Of a DNA stretch of 64,000 nt, positions 1-12,810 are shown piece after piece; position 1 is the stretch's first letter, and every line of letters starts with the position of its first letter. Under the pieces are notes generated by a model. That model was not told the origin of the DNA. It searched no databases and worked only from the letters and a program-made list of their open reading frames with translations. Source of the DNA: Lamellibrachia satsuma (taxonomy: Eukaryota > Annelida > Polychaeta > Sabellida > Siboglinidae); the NCBI GenBank assembly GCA_033239005.1, contig BSQZ01000028.1, forward strand, positions 3,448,501 to 3,512,500, in the 5' to 3' direction. A program made the position numbers and the translations under genes.

Positions 1-96
1 AGGCAATGGTTGACAAATGTCTGGATCCTTATCAGCGTGGTCTTGTTTATTCACTACGTTTCCGCTCTGTACAGCAACACAGACTTTACATTTGTG

Positions 97-636
97 TTAA
101 ACAAGCATATTTTTTTTGGTTTCTCCAATTACCTTTGACTTCCACACATTTCTCAACAGGTGGAAAGCTACCCTTGCTTTGCTGATCCTTTTCTTTACGT
201 CAGCCTCTGTCCCTCCATGCGTATCCATTATGCTGCCTAGATATCTGAAGTCTTTGACCTCGTCCAGTGTCTCTCCCTCAAGCATGATTGGTGTTTCGCA
301 TGTAGCATTTGTTCTCAGGATCTTTGTTTTCCTTTTGTTGATTTTCAACCCAACCCGCGCTGAAATCACTGTCAGTTCTGTTGTTTTGTCCTGCATCTGC
401 CTGTGGCTGTGAGACAGGAGTGCAAGGTCATCCGCAAAGTCCAGGTCATCATGTTGGGTCAGCATTGTCCACTGGATTCCATTTAGTTTCTCCTTGGCTG
501 CTGTTTTCATGACCCAGTCTATGACTAGAATGAAGAGGAGTGGTGACAGTAAGCATCCCTGTCTCACCCCCGTCCTAACATCAAAGTTCTTTGTTAAGTT
601 GACCTTGATGAATGACTCTGCATGACATTCCCTCAT
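97..636 (-). mobile_element. Non-LTR retrotransposon reverse transcriptase fragment
   Basis: An open stretch of 179 codons with RT motifs: TGVRQGCLLSPLLFILVIDW (motif B region), FADDLALLSHS (catalytic FADD), GLKINKRKTKI and FRYLGSI. This is the palm and thumb of a LINE reverse transcriptase of the kind that also left the C-terminal remains at 38.1-38.7 kb. There is no endonuclease or 5' end, and the open frame stops at 97, so it is a truncated copy. Confidence 0.85.
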
Positions 637-639
637 AGG

Positions 640-2335
640 AGTTTTTGATCATGTTGACTAGTTTCTTGGGCACCCCATAGTGTCTTAGCACTTTCCAGAG
701 TGTCTATATATTGTTTGCTTTATTTATATACTCCCAAAAAGCCTTAATATTTTTTTAAACGTCGTTATGTGGCTGTATTGACAGCTCACAGAAAATATTT
801 ATTTTGCAGTACATACATACACTCCGCATATATCACATTGGTATGGCTTAATGTCCACTATCGCATTTTATAAATCGTCCAGCTAAACCACATAAATTTA
901 ACTTTTGTAGACATGTTTCATGTGAATCGAGCCTCTGCAGTTTACCATGTAATTATATAAATGGTCCCCATTGCCGAAAAAAACCGCTACCAAAAGTAAA
1001 CTAGCACTTGGTTTGTAGGGTCTGTCGTTGCTGTGGTTACATTGGGCAGATGTTCATTAAATAGTGCAGTTTGACGCATCAAGCGAAATCTTTCACAAAT
1101 GTTGTATTCCATTAGTTCTTCAAACAGATAAAACTAGGAAGTAGGCAGCCTGAACGCTGAAATCAGACAGCGTATCTTCTCGAAAATGACAAACTTTCAA
1201 TGACTTCAATAAATGTATGTGTGAGCTGCCATTTTTATTTATACTTTTTATTTATACGCCGTGCTCAAGCATTTTATTTATGCTTGAGCACGGCGTTGAG
1301 CACGGTCCTGAGCACACCCAGGATTTAAGTATTTCGTGCTCAACGCTGAGCATGATTTCATGCTCAAGATGTTTTATAGCCTCGCCTGAGTGAAAGAGGA
1401 GGGACAAGGAAGGAGGACTAGGGATGATGGAGAAGGATGAGGGACGAGAGGGGAGGATGACGAGGGAGATTTGTAAACCTGCACTCAATTTACCAGAAAT
1501 AAACACAACTGCATTAAAAACTTACTATTTAACCAGCCCAGGAAGAGATGTGCCATGTTGGTAATCTGCTTGTTCAAGAAAACTCAAATACTCTGCCCCA
1601 CCTACTATAACCTGCATGACTATGAAGCAGGGAAGTGGCCCCCAGTAAACCCCCCCCACAGGCTCTGGAAGGACACTGAGCCGACGGGGCAAGGGAGGAT
1701 TAGGAAGCCGAAACTACAAAGCTCGCTAAACCAGAAATGAAAACAGCTCCAAGCGTTATGGACTGTTGTTGGCTGTAAATGACCACTGATTGATAAATTG
1801 ACCACTACCTGTTTACAAACATTGACCTTGTCATTCAGCTTGCAATGTAAACAGGATGTTCCAGTGTAACATTCAAACTAAATAGATAATATAATATTTG
1901 AGGCACCTGGATGTTAGGATAGATATAGTTTCGATAAAAATTATAAGAATTTCCATGTTTTACTGTGGGGAGTAACATTTATTTAATGTTTTATTTTGCG
2001 CACGGAAAACTACCTAGAACACTATAAGTATGTAAGACTCCATGGAACTCATATCAAAGGAAGTTCAGATACATTTCACAGTATCTAAACTTCTTCTAAT
2101 AGTAAATTAATACCTTCAACATTGTTGTACCAAAGTCAAGATTTGTGGTAGTTTTAAATTAACAGAAATTGCACACAATCACAAATTGAACACAAGTGTG
2201 GTAATCAAATTGTATAATATGTGTTCTGGTAAAACACATCTTAATGAAACACTGGTAAAGCAATATACAAATGCTGATATTTTTGCAAAATGAACATGGA
2301 AATAACTAGTAAGTGCAGTAACCTTCAACTACACA
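640..2335. other. AT-rich intergenic stretch with one perfect hairpin
   Basis: No gene seen. At 1258-1295 the 16-nt arm CGCCGTGCTCAAGCAT and its exact complement flank a 7-nt loop. Shorter GAGCACG motifs continue to 1360. Confidence 0.5.
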
Positions 2336-2337
2336 GA

Positions 2338-2545
2338 CAAAGTGGGGTGTCTCAGAGGGTAGAGAGTTGGCCTGTCAATTGAGATGACTAGTGTTTGAAT
2401 CCACCTACTGCTATTTCAAAACTTTGGCAATTTCGTTCACCCGACATTTCATGTCTTTCGGGTGAGACACTAAAAGCCGCAGGTCCCTTCTACCTGGTGT
2501 CTATGCCAGGGGAAGTAGAAGATCCCAAGCAGTTGTAAAAACACC
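2338..2545 (+). repeat. tRNA-derived SINE
   Basis: A tRNA-like head with an A-box-like segment (TCTCAGAGGGTAGAGAGT) and a B-box (GTTTGAATCC) is followed by a body holding GGCAATTTCGTTCAC and GAGACACTAAAAGCCGCAGG. Related body sequence recurs at 7453-7515 and a similar central motif at 32996. Confidence 0.6.
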
Positions 2546-3198
2546 TGCTGTGGGTTCACAGACCATTGGCTTTGATGCCAGTTGATTGCATCGATCTATG
2601 AAAAATAAAACCTACAGGCTCTGCATCAGCCACTGGCATAAACCTGCTTTGATAGACGAGTAAGCACTGTGAGTGCCAAGGGTAGGTGGATACTGGGCTA
2701 CATAAGATAACATTATTATATGATTTATTATTAAAGGCAAAAAACACTGACTGTTTACTTATTGATTTAATCTGATCATGTCGTTGGGATCTTCTTGTAG
2801 ACACAACTAGTAAAAAATACAGCCAGCAGTCTGACACCTTACAGTTTGACGAACCCAGAATGTAGTTAAGATGATCATATTTACATGTCACTAGTATTGA
2901 AGAGCAAAGATCCTGCATTTAAAGTACTTTCACAGGAACACATAACAATCAGGGTCAGCAGGTGCAATATATTTGACCCAGATAATTAAAAACCACTAAA
3001 ACAGAAAAGGGCGCTGCCTTGAGCAGGGCTTAAGCAAGCGAGCGAATATGCTCATGCAGATAATCAACTTCACTTATAGTGACATTATGAAGGCTTTAAC
3101 TTTAATTTAATGGAAAATTTGAACAAATAAATGATGCTAATATGATCAAACATAACTTTCTGTTGTTATTATAACTGGAAACTATATCTTTTACATAC

Positions 3199-3282
3199 AT
3201 GTCTTCTTTTATCGAACGTCTCGTAGTAGATCTTGGCGAACTGTTCAGCAGCGTTGCATGCTTCATCTCCCTTCAACTTGTC
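3199..3282 (-). CDS. Nxt1: NTF2-related export protein (NXT1/2-like), single exon
   Basis: A 28-codon exon between acceptor AATTTGTTTCAG and donor CAT|GTATGT, phase 0 both sides. It encodes [20 protein letters not shown] then [11 protein letters not shown]1 has [23 protein letters not shown] at this place: the first helices of the NTF2-like fold that pairs with NXF1 in mRNA export. The rest of the gene was not found on either side. Upstream lies the 1.7 kb satellite; downstream, to 640, nothing resembling later NXT exons was seen. It may be a gene with very long introns or an isolated remnant. Confidence 0.6.
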
Positions 3283-3490
3283 CTGAAACAAATTATATAA
3301 TATGTAGTTGGCTGTTAAACCATAGGTCATTCTGATTCCTTTAAAAGCCCAACAGAGTAATGTTTTACATTTTAGCATTGTTCTAAGTCATAAAGTCCTA
3401 AACATTGTCCTCATCACACTTTGTGTACTTCTGAGCGTTTAATCCAAAGCATTAGACCGACTAAATACTTGTCACTGTTTACTCCAAGTT

Positions 3491-5218
3491 ACTCTCAGGT
3501 TACATATACATGTACAGGTCTACAACTCTCAGGTTACATATACATGTACAGGTCCAGAACTCTCAGGTTACATAGACATGTACAGGTCCACAACTCTCAG
3601 GTTACATACACATGTACAGGTCCACAACTCTCAGGTTACATATACATGTACAGGTCCACAACTCTCAGGTTACATACACATGTACAGGTCCACAACTCTC
3701 AGGTTACATACACATGTACAGGTCCACAACTCTCAGGTTACATATACATGTACAGGTCCACAACTCTCAGGTTACATACACATGTACGGGTCCACAACTC
3801 TCAGGTTACATATACATGTACAGGTCTACAACTCTCAGGTTACATATACATGTACAGGTCCACAACTCTCATGTTACATACACATGTACAGGTCTACAAC
3901 TCTCAGGTTACATACACATGTACAGGTCCACAACTCACAGGTTACATACACATGTACAGGTCCACAACTCTCAGGTTACATACACATGTACAGGTCCACA
4001 ACTCTCAGGTTACATACACATGTACAGGTCCACAACTCTCAGGTTACATACACATGTACAGGTCCACAACTCTCAGGTTACATACACATGTACAGGTCCA
4101 CAACTCTCAGGTTACATACACATGTACAGATCCACAACTCTCAGGTTACATACACATGTACAGGTCCACAACTCTCAGGTTACATACACATGTACAGGTC
4201 CACAACTCTCAGGTTACATATACATGTACAGGTCCACAACTCTCAGGTTACATACACATGTACAGGTCCACAACTCTCAGGTTACATATACATGTACAGG
4301 TCCACAACTCTCAGGTTACATACACATGTACAGGTCCACAACTCTCAGGTTACATATACATGTCCACAACTCTCAGGTTACAGACACATGTACAGGTCCA
4401 CAACTCTCAGGTTACATATACATGTACAGGTCCACAACTCTCAGGTTACATACACATGTACAGGTCCACAACTCTCAGGTTACATACACATGTACAGGTC
4501 TACAACTCTCAGGTTACATACACATGTACAGGTCCACAATTCTCAGGTTACATACACATGTACAGGTCCACAACTCAGGTTAAATATGCATGTACAGGTC
4601 CACAACTCTCAGGTTACATACACATGTACAGGTCCACAACTCTCAGGTTACATACACATGTACAGGTCCACAACTCTCAGGTTACATACACATGTACAGG
4701 TCCACAACTCTCAGGTTACATAGACATGTACAGGTCTACAACTCTCAGGTTACATATACATGTACAGGTCTACAACTCTCAGGTTACATAGACATGTACA
4801 GGTCTACAACTCTCAGGTTACATATACATGTACAGGTCCATAACTCTCAGGTTACATATACATGTACAGGTCCACAACTCTCAGGTTACATACACATGTA
4901 CAGGTCCACAACTCTCAGGTTACATATACATGTACAGGTCCACAACTCTCAGGTTACATATACATGTACAGGTCTACAACTCTCAGGTTACATATACATG
5001 TACAGGTCCACAACTCTCAGGTTACATATACATGTACAGGTCCACAACTCTCAGGTTACATATACATGTACAGGTCCACAACTCTCAGGTTACATACACA
5101 TGTACAGGTCCACAACTCTCAGGTTACATATACATGTACAGGTCCACAACTCTCAGGTTACATATACATGTACGGGTCCACAACTCTCAGGTTACATATA
5201 CATGTACAGGTCCACAAC
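3491..5218 (+). repeat. 34-bp satellite, about 51 copies
   Basis: The unit includes CTCAGGTTACATACACATGT and then ACAGGTCCACAACT. The main variation is TATACATG against CACATG. Two units are short (near 4365 and 4575). No frame holds a stop, so spurious ORFs of up to 456 codons appear; they are not genes. Confidence 0.95.
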
Positions 5219-5380
5219 GGTCACTCAAAAAAAACTTTGCATACATTACTATTATGCATGTCAATGCAGCTGTATGTGATTCTATCTTAGTCCATCTTCT
5301 TCATTTTCACTTCTGCAGCCATTGCAGATAATTTCTGTCTTCTTTTCAAGTTCTGTGCATGGAGCAGTCTGACTTTTTTC

Positions 5381-6728
5381 TCAGCTTCCTCTAGAATTAT
5401 CTTTGCGGTTTTCTTTCTGTAACTTTAGTCTATCTTTTGTTTCCTCCTGTTCGTTCATCTTGTCTCTCAGGTGGGCTTTGTACCTGGCAGCAGGACTTCT
5501 CATATTTCTGCACAGTGTAGTGTCAACTTTCTCATAATCTGTCCATGTGAACTTCCCGATGGCAGTTTTTTGTCCAGCCCGCAACCCATACTTTATAGTT
5601 TGAATTGCACTGTAGGTCTCAACATTCATTCGGCAGGACTTGGGATCGATGACATCACCCATTGTGTTGAAATTTCCTTCCACCTGAGGGCCATGGAAAC
5701 ACGACAACATGGCAAAGGAAATCTTGAATCATTCGTCCACCTCAAGAGTTCCATCTGCAGCACTAGATGGTGGAAGAGTGTCAACATTGTACCCGTGTAC
5801 CTCTTGCAAGAACTAGCCTGTCTCCACATCACTTAAGACATTGGTTACCAGTTTCAATAGTTGCTTCAAAAACTGCAGTGTGACACTGTGACCTCTAGCT
5901 TCAGGGTCAAGGGCAGATGCTGCTTGAAGAACGTTGTTTGCAAGTGGCCATTTTTTATGCATGTATTCTCTGCAAGAAATGTAGGCTGATGTCAATTTGT
6001 CTCGAAACTTCTTCACCAGCATGTGAATGGCATCCGTCCACTATCTTTGCCTACACATCATGTGAAATGGCACATTTCTGTATAAACATACAGCCCAATG
6101 TGTCTCAACACCACATGATTATCATATCTTAAAATTGTTCCAAATTGTGGTAGTCTAAACCTTGTCCTGTTTTGTTAGAGTCTTGTGTAACATCCAGTTT
6201 CTTCAGCTTCTTAGGCGATTTCCCCACGATGTACTGAGGCTTCACTGTACACAGAGCAAGCCAAAAATCCCTCAAGAAACTGAATTGATGATTGTGAAGC
6301 TTGTGGATCATTGGTTCCATGCACTCGAAAGTACAGACAAACTGTTTCAGAAGAGGCAACACGAAACAGTGCTTCTTCTCATAGAGGACATGGCGAATTA
6401 TTGTCTCCTTCCTGGTATTGCCATTATCTGTCATCTTCTGCTGAGACACAAGTTGCTGGATCTCTCGAATCCTTGTACTTGCTTCTGAGCTCACTTTCCA
6501 CCCCTTGTACATGGCAACCATATTTACCAAGTAGATAGGTTTGTCTTTCATTGGCAGATTCAAATAAAAGAAAACTATGAATGCACCCATCATTTGCAGG
6601 GTGCTGACTGCAACATCATAGCATGATAACCACCTATGGCTCAAAAACCTCTCTGGCATGGTAGATTTTATTGAAAGCAGTTGGCACACTTCTTCAAGTC
6701 CCATCGAAACACACGTTACCAAGAACAT
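5381..6728 (-). pseudogene. Dead hAT-like transposase
   Basis: Fragments in order: SHRWLSCYDVAVSTLQ (6.6 kb), a middle segment with SALDPEARG (5.9 kb), then AMLSCFHGPQVEGNFNTMGD and MNVETYSAIQTIKYG (5.5 kb), a pattern shared by hAT-like/ZMYM-like proteins in invertebrate genomes. The frame shifts between 6129 and 6022, and TAG (near 5820) and TGA (near 5733, where Trp is expected in DE-W-FK) interrupt the 3' half. No terminal repeats were identified. It is an old copy, possibly inside an intron of the NXT-like gene. Confidence 0.7.
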
Positions 6729-6779
6729 AGTCGCGCCATTTCTACTGCAGCGTCTATGTTGGGCGCTATCAGCGATGTT

Positions 6780-8820
6780 GATTGATGGTGCTGGGTAGAC
6801 AACAGTTTTTTTATTTTTACTATTAAATCAGCTTAGATTCATTTTATAGTCAATGGAATGAAATTCGTTAGCAGCACAAAAGTGCTACCTACAAAATTTC
6901 GCTTGATCTCGCATTAGAGACGCTTTTTTGACACAACGAGATTCAGGAACAGTCCGAGGTTAATTCAACTACCCAGCCCAAGTTGTACAACTACACATGG
7001 AGGCGGATATGAGTTTTTATTTTGCACTGATCTCAAAAATTTAATATTTGACAAATAAAAACATGGAATTCCATGTTTCCGCGGAAAATTCTCATCCCTG
7101 ATATATACACAGTGCATTAACATAGAGATAAGTGAATTTTCTCATGGCAATTCCTACTAAGACATTATGGAATATAAAACCTTATTACGCATAGCATAGA
7201 TCTATTTATTTTAATACAATGCTTGAATTGTCCACCTCAGTCTTTCTCTGCCCATGCCAAAAGCCTAGGTGACCAAAATGTTGCAATAGTGAATTTGGCT
7301 ATAAACTATATATACTAGGTTTGGAGACCCCAGACCACCAACCCACCCAGTCGTTTCATAAACATTGGGTACGACTTTCCAACTATTCTAGCACCTGTCG
7401 TGCCGTGTACCTGTCGTGTACGGGTGTAGGTAGCTAGGAATGTGTAGTTCAGATGAGACACTAAAAACCCTTCTACCAGGTGTCTACACCAGAGAAACTA
7501 AAACAACCATTGCAGGCTTTGTCAACCCATTAACATAAACTCAGACACCTGTTCAGACTTGGGGAAACATGTTCAAATTGGAACTGAAACACTAATTCCA
7601 ATTCTGGAATGGTAATTGGTGTTTTGCTTTTAATAAAAGTAATTGGAATTTATGAAAATGTAATTGGTATTTTCAATTACATCATGTAACTTTTTAACTG
7701 AAATTATTCGCTACAAATAATCAATGAAATATAATACGCTGAGTATATCATCTTTCTTTGCCATTATCCTCTATAATATGCATAAATTAAATAAACAGAA
7801 ATCTGCTCCAAAAATATATTTAATATTTTGCCGTGGGGTATGTCTACAGTTGCTCTGTTCACAAACTGTTACTTTGATATGGAATTGATAATTTTGTAGG
7901 TGGAATTGGAAGTCTGATACCTTATAGATTGTTGTTTAAATTTAAGGATAAAATTGCTTGGTGTATTTCAGTCCCACCTTGTTAATTTGCTGTGTAAAAG
8001 AACCACTGAGGATGACATCTTATCAGTGACCACCCCGAGTTGTAGTGCCAGCATAGTCATAGAAAGGTCGGCTTGGCAATAATGTTTTGAAAAAGGCTGA
8101 CTACGCTTACAGATAAATGGGTTATTTTAGTCTTAGACCGTTGGCCTTAGGGGACATATCATTATTTGTGTGTCCGTAGGTGACCATGTAACCCCATGTT
8201 AACGTTTTTAGTCCTATACACAAAATAATGATTTGGATTTTATAACAATGGCACACACTGTCACTGACCTACTGTACATAGTTTTCATCAAATCCTAAAA
8301 TTTGTTCTTGAAAAACCCAACTTAGGAGATGCTCCCCATCAGGACTGCAAGCTAATAGCGGCACAGCAGCCAACGACTGGTACTTCTGCAGCCAGGCCGG
8401 TTGCTTCCGTCAGGTTTCCAGCACAGGTGGCCTGTGGCTTTTAAAACCCTACAGTACTGTCCTCTGGTATTGTAATGTTGATAATTATTTTATATATTTA
8501 AATCCATAACATGTTTCAATAAATCTCATACAGAATTCTGATATTGCTACCGAACCACTCCACGGTGTTGGCGATGTTTTTGTCCGAGCTGCATTTTCAA
8601 CCAAATGTGGCGTTTATATTTGCTGATACTGCCATCTGGTGAGCCTCGGAAATTTCACAGCAAATGGGATAACCTAAACTCTGGATTGATGTGATTAATA
8701 GTAACCACTGCGACCATGTTATGCAGTGTAATGCACCTGACTCGTACAACTCTTCATTTTGTTTATGATGAAAATTAAAGTGCTTATTACAGTTCTCATA
8801 GTTTGTATTTAACTATCAAC
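6780..8820. other. AT-rich stretch without recognisable genes
   Basis: Contains SINE-body sequence at 7453-7515 (GAGACACTAAAAACCC) and a run of AATTGGAATT-type repeats at 7575-7685. Nothing else seen. Confidence 0.4.
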
Positions 8821-8990
8821 GTAAATGTTCCCAGTGCAATATCAGGGCTGGTCGAATACTGGTCATGCTGGTAGATTTTGTAACTTACCAGCCCGGTCTG
8901 GCTGGTGGACAAAAAAGTTTGTTTTCACCCGTGGATCTGCTCCATGTCAGATTCTACAGATGAATCAGTCTGAACCTCTGCCTGAATGCA

Positions 8991-9175
8991 CCAGTCGCAA
9001 TGTGCCAACCGGCATAGTCAGAATGTTCCAACAGCTTGGTCGGAATGCCCCACTGTTGGTTGGAATGCCCCATTGTTGGTCGGAATGCCCCAACCGCTTG
9101 GTCGGAATATTCCAACCGATTGGTTGGAATGTTCCAACCGTTTGATTGGAATGCCTCAACCGCTTGGTCAGAATG
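8991..9175 (+). repeat. Array of GGAATG(C)CCCAAC motifs, direct arm
   Basis: Eight or so imperfect copies of a 22-24 bp motif around TTGGTCGGAATGCCCCAAC. It opens with CCAGTCGCAATGTGCCAACC, whose reverse complement occurs at the edge of the related array at 10316-10401. Confidence 0.7.
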
Positions 9176-9199
9176 ATTCGCTTTGGTGGCATCGAATTT

Positions 9200-10300
9200 T
9201 AATGTATTATAATATAAAATAATATAAAAGTGAGGTTATTTGTGATAATTTTAGGGTTCTTTATATGAAACATCTGCGTGACTGGTGCTTCTTTCAATAT
9301 CGCCCAGAGGCATAAAGGACAGTCATGCCGCGTTATTCTTCTTATATATATTAGTCACGGTGTACCACTGTGGGTATAACTAATAATTTCTTTATTGTAA
9401 TGTCTTCATAAAACAAACTTTAGTTGTGATAATCTTTGTTTGTTTGCTCTGTTGTGAAATTATGCAGAATTTAATATTGCTCTTCCCCCACACATGGTCG
9501 CATAAATAAATGCAGATTTGTTTGTGTGTGCATTCATGTATACTTTTTAAATAAAACCATACACATTTACATTACTAATGTTCATAAATCTGCAATTATT
9601 GCTAGCAAATACAATAAAATATATTGTCTGTGTAAAATAGTTCAGATTAATAAAAAAATATGGATAAAAACATAACAAGTACATGCATAATATATAAATA
9701 GCTAAATGGATAAACAGATCAATCAATAAAAAGAATATATAATTAATATAATAAATTAAACCCATAATAATTTTTAGAAAGGTGTTTTTAGAGCCACTTT
9801 GGACTGTCCAACACTCGTGCATTGGCGCACTGTGATGGGCAGTTCATTCCATGCCCTTGGGAAAGTTTCTCTCCGATTTTAGTGTGGGAAGTTAGTTGTT
9901 TAAGAAGTAGCTTGTCGGATGAGCGTAGGTAGTGAGTCGGGCAATAAGGAGAGAGAGGTGCAGATAATGTGATAGGCATAGAAGTGCAAGTCCGTGAAGG
10001 CATTTGAAAGTGAGATTCAGGGTCTTGAAAGTGATGCAGCAATTTATTGGATATATACATAAATAAACAATTTGATACCACCAAAGTGGGGCATATATAC
10101 ATATATTTGTGGCAGTTAATAATTATATAAACATGGTCAATTTGATGTATAGGAATCATATCTAGCATTGTTTGCATTTGAATATTACAAATATTAAACA
10201 CACTAAATCAAACATACTATTTACATGGAGGTATGTCATTAAACATAGGCCTAATGGTAAAAATAATTACTAATATACGGCTTAATTTTTAATATACATA
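9200..10300. other. AT-rich stretch between the two arrays
   Basis: No gene seen. AT content is very high from 9540 to 9780. The segment may be the interior of an element bounded by the inverted arrays. Confidence 0.35.
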
Positions 10301-10315
10301 TGTTTGACTGTAATA

Positions 10316-10401
10316 TAAGTGGGGCATTCCGACCAACAGTGGAGCATTCCAACCAAGCGGTTGGAGCATTCCGACCACGCCGGTTGGCGCATTGCGACTG
10401 G
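10316..10401 (-). repeat. Array of GGAATG motifs, inverted arm
   Basis: Three copies of the motif GGAGCATTCCAACCAAGCGG in inverse orientation to the array at 8991, ending GCGCATTGCGACTGG. Confidence 0.7.
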
Positions 10402-11237
10402 TACAATTTCAGCCAGAAGCAGAGGAGGTGCATTTCGACCGTGACCAAAACTTGGCAAAAGCCAAAAACAAGATTTTATTCTGGCTTTAAACAAGTTAAA
10501 CGAGGCCTCAAACAACACTACTAACAATAACACGTATACATGCTATTCAGTCAACAAAACGTTGTCGGGCGCTGAAAACAAGTAGGAAACTTGAATAATG
10601 AATTACATACTTTCTAAAATAAAAAATATACCCAATTATCGCCACGTCGCTGACAATATCAGGCGGATTTATCTATCGCAAATTATATAGCAGCTATCTG
10701 CCAAAAGTATGACAGGAAGGATGTTTAACATATGCTACAATCATACCATTCTGGGCAAACAATAATTATTTATTGACGAACCTCTATCGAAGTTCCCATC
10801 GTGATTTTCGCCGCCATCCCAGGGCAGTACAGGTGCTTTCACCTGTCGGACAGCTAAACATTTCTGAAGGCATTGCTGGAAGGTTGTTAATTGAGCCGGT
10901 AGGTGGCGAAACAAATCGATGAACGCTCAAGTTGCGCTCGCACTTAGTCTTCGGGCCGTTCACAGTTGTCGACATTTTCCTATTTGTAGAAAGCGCACTA
11001 ATTCTCATGCCCCTCCCCGAATTAGTAAGTTAAAATGTTAATAATCTTCTAGGTTGAAAATGATATCGATGTAACAATGTGATGCTGCAGTGCATGCATA
11101 TTATGGCATACAATAGTAACCTTCAGAATACGTTTATAAACATGTATATATAATAACCATGGTAAGGTGTTGTGACTTTCTAATAACTCTATGGTGCTTA
11201 TTTTAAATTATTTACCATAAAGTTATGAATTCCCAAG

Positions 11238-12810
11238 ATGTCGGACTGTATTACAGTATTAATAAATCACCTGGAGTTGATGGGATTTTTTAACTTGTCA
11301 CTAGAAGAAGGAACATTTCCTTCAGAATGGAAAGAGGCAAACATTACGCCGCTATTTAAGAAGGGAACGAGGAACAAACCAGAAAATTACAGACCAGTGA
11401 GTTTAACATCAGTTGTATGCAAATTACTCGAAACATTAATTAGAGACCACATGGTGGAATTCCTTGTAAAACATAAATTAATAAATACATCTTAACACGG
11501 GTTCCTAAAAGCAAGGTTATGTGTAACTAATCTGTTATGTTTTTTTGAAGAAATTACAAAGTGGGTAGATAACGGGTCACCAGTAGATGTTGTCTACTTA
11601 GATTTTCAGAAAGCTTTCGATAAAGTGCCACATCAAAGATTGTTACTTAAACTAAAAGCCCATCGCATAGGTAATGATGTAATCAACTGGATAGAAAAAT
11701 GGCTTACACACAGAAAACAGAGAGTAATAGTAGATGGTGAGATTTCAAACTGGAAATCTGTTTTGAGTGGGCTGCCACATGGATCAGTATTAGGCTCTAC
11801 ACTTTTTTAATATATATAAATGATTTGGAAGATGACATATCTAGCAAAGTACTCAAATTTGCAGATGACACAAAAGTATTCAGAAAGGTTACTAATGATA
11901 CAGATAAACAAAGTTTACAGGATGATCTAGATAAATTAGTTAAATGGTCAGAAAAATGGCAAATGTTATTCAATTTTGGGAAGTGTAAATGTATACACCT
12001 AGGACACGGAAACATGGACGAAGAATATAAAATGGGGGATGCTGCACTAGGTAGAACCACACAAGAAAAGGACTTAGGAGTAACATTTAGTGCTGACATG
12101 AAAGTTTCAAAGCAATGTGGTATTGCTGCTTCGAAAGGAAATCAAATTCTAGGGCTAATTAGGAGAACTATCATGTATAAGGATACATGATAGTTCTCCT
12201 AATTAGCCCTAGAATTTGATTTGAAACAGCTAATTGTACCCCTGTACAAAGCAATAGTTAGACCACATTTGGAATATTGTATTCAAGCATGGAGACCATA
12301 TCGTAAAAAGGACATAGACAAGCTAGAAAGAATACACCGAAGAGCAACTAAAATAATTCCAGGATTGAGACCTTAGTTACGAAAGTCGCTTATTACAATG
12401 TGGTTTGACAACACTAGAGACAAGGAGACTAAGAGGAGACCAAATAGAAGTGTTTAGAATAGTGAACAGTTATGAGGATGTTGACAGGAATATGTTCTTC
12501 AAACTTAAAGAAGGCAGTAGAACCAGAGGACATAAAGCTGCATTAGTTAAGGAACAGTGTAGGTTGGACATGAGAAAGTACTCTTTCTCACAGAAGGTGA
12601 TAAATTAATGGAATAAACTGCCAAATGATTGTGTTAATGCTAGTAGTGTGAATATGTTGAAAAACAGAATTGACATATATTTGATAAGGGCGGGCTACAC
12701 ATAGATGAGAATATTGTTGGACTCTCGATAAGCCAATGGCTTCCTTGTCCACTTTGCCATCAGGAACTTGTTGTTTGGGATGGCAATCTTGTTAAATCTT
12801 GTTAAGCCTC
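11238..12810 (+). mobile_element. Dead LINE, reverse transcriptase and 3' end
   Basis: RT motifs in order: SEWKEANITPLFKKGTRNKP, ENYRPVSLTSVVCKLLE, VDVVYLDFQKAFDKVPHQ (motif A), SGLPHGSVLGSTLF (motif B, with His for the usual Gln), LKFADDTKVF (motif C) and KDLGVTFSADMKVSKQC. Stops at 11493 and 11807 and frame changes kill it. The 3' part encodes YSFSQKVIN and runs into a tail (TCGATAAGCCAATGGCTTCC) that recurs many times in the window. A foldback interrupts it at 12139-12222. Confidence 0.88.
12139..12222. repeat. Perfect 40-bp foldback inside the LINE
   Basis: Arm 1 (12139-12178) and arm 2 (12183-12222) are exact reverse complements, separated by AAGG. Arm 1 is LINE coding sequence ([11 protein letters not shown]) and arm 2 is its inverted copy, after which the LINE resumes. 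Confidence 0.95.

Noticed and set aside
3421..5331. Long ORFs (up to 456 codons) over the 34-bp repeat
   Set aside because: They exist in all three frames with the same periodic sequence; this is what a stop-free satellite produces, with no start context, splice sites or flanking coding sequence.
10784..11008. First exon of the NXT-like gene (MSTTVNGP...)
   Set aside because: A frame-compatible GT exists after MSTT, but it is a poor donor and more than 7 kb away; no real support.
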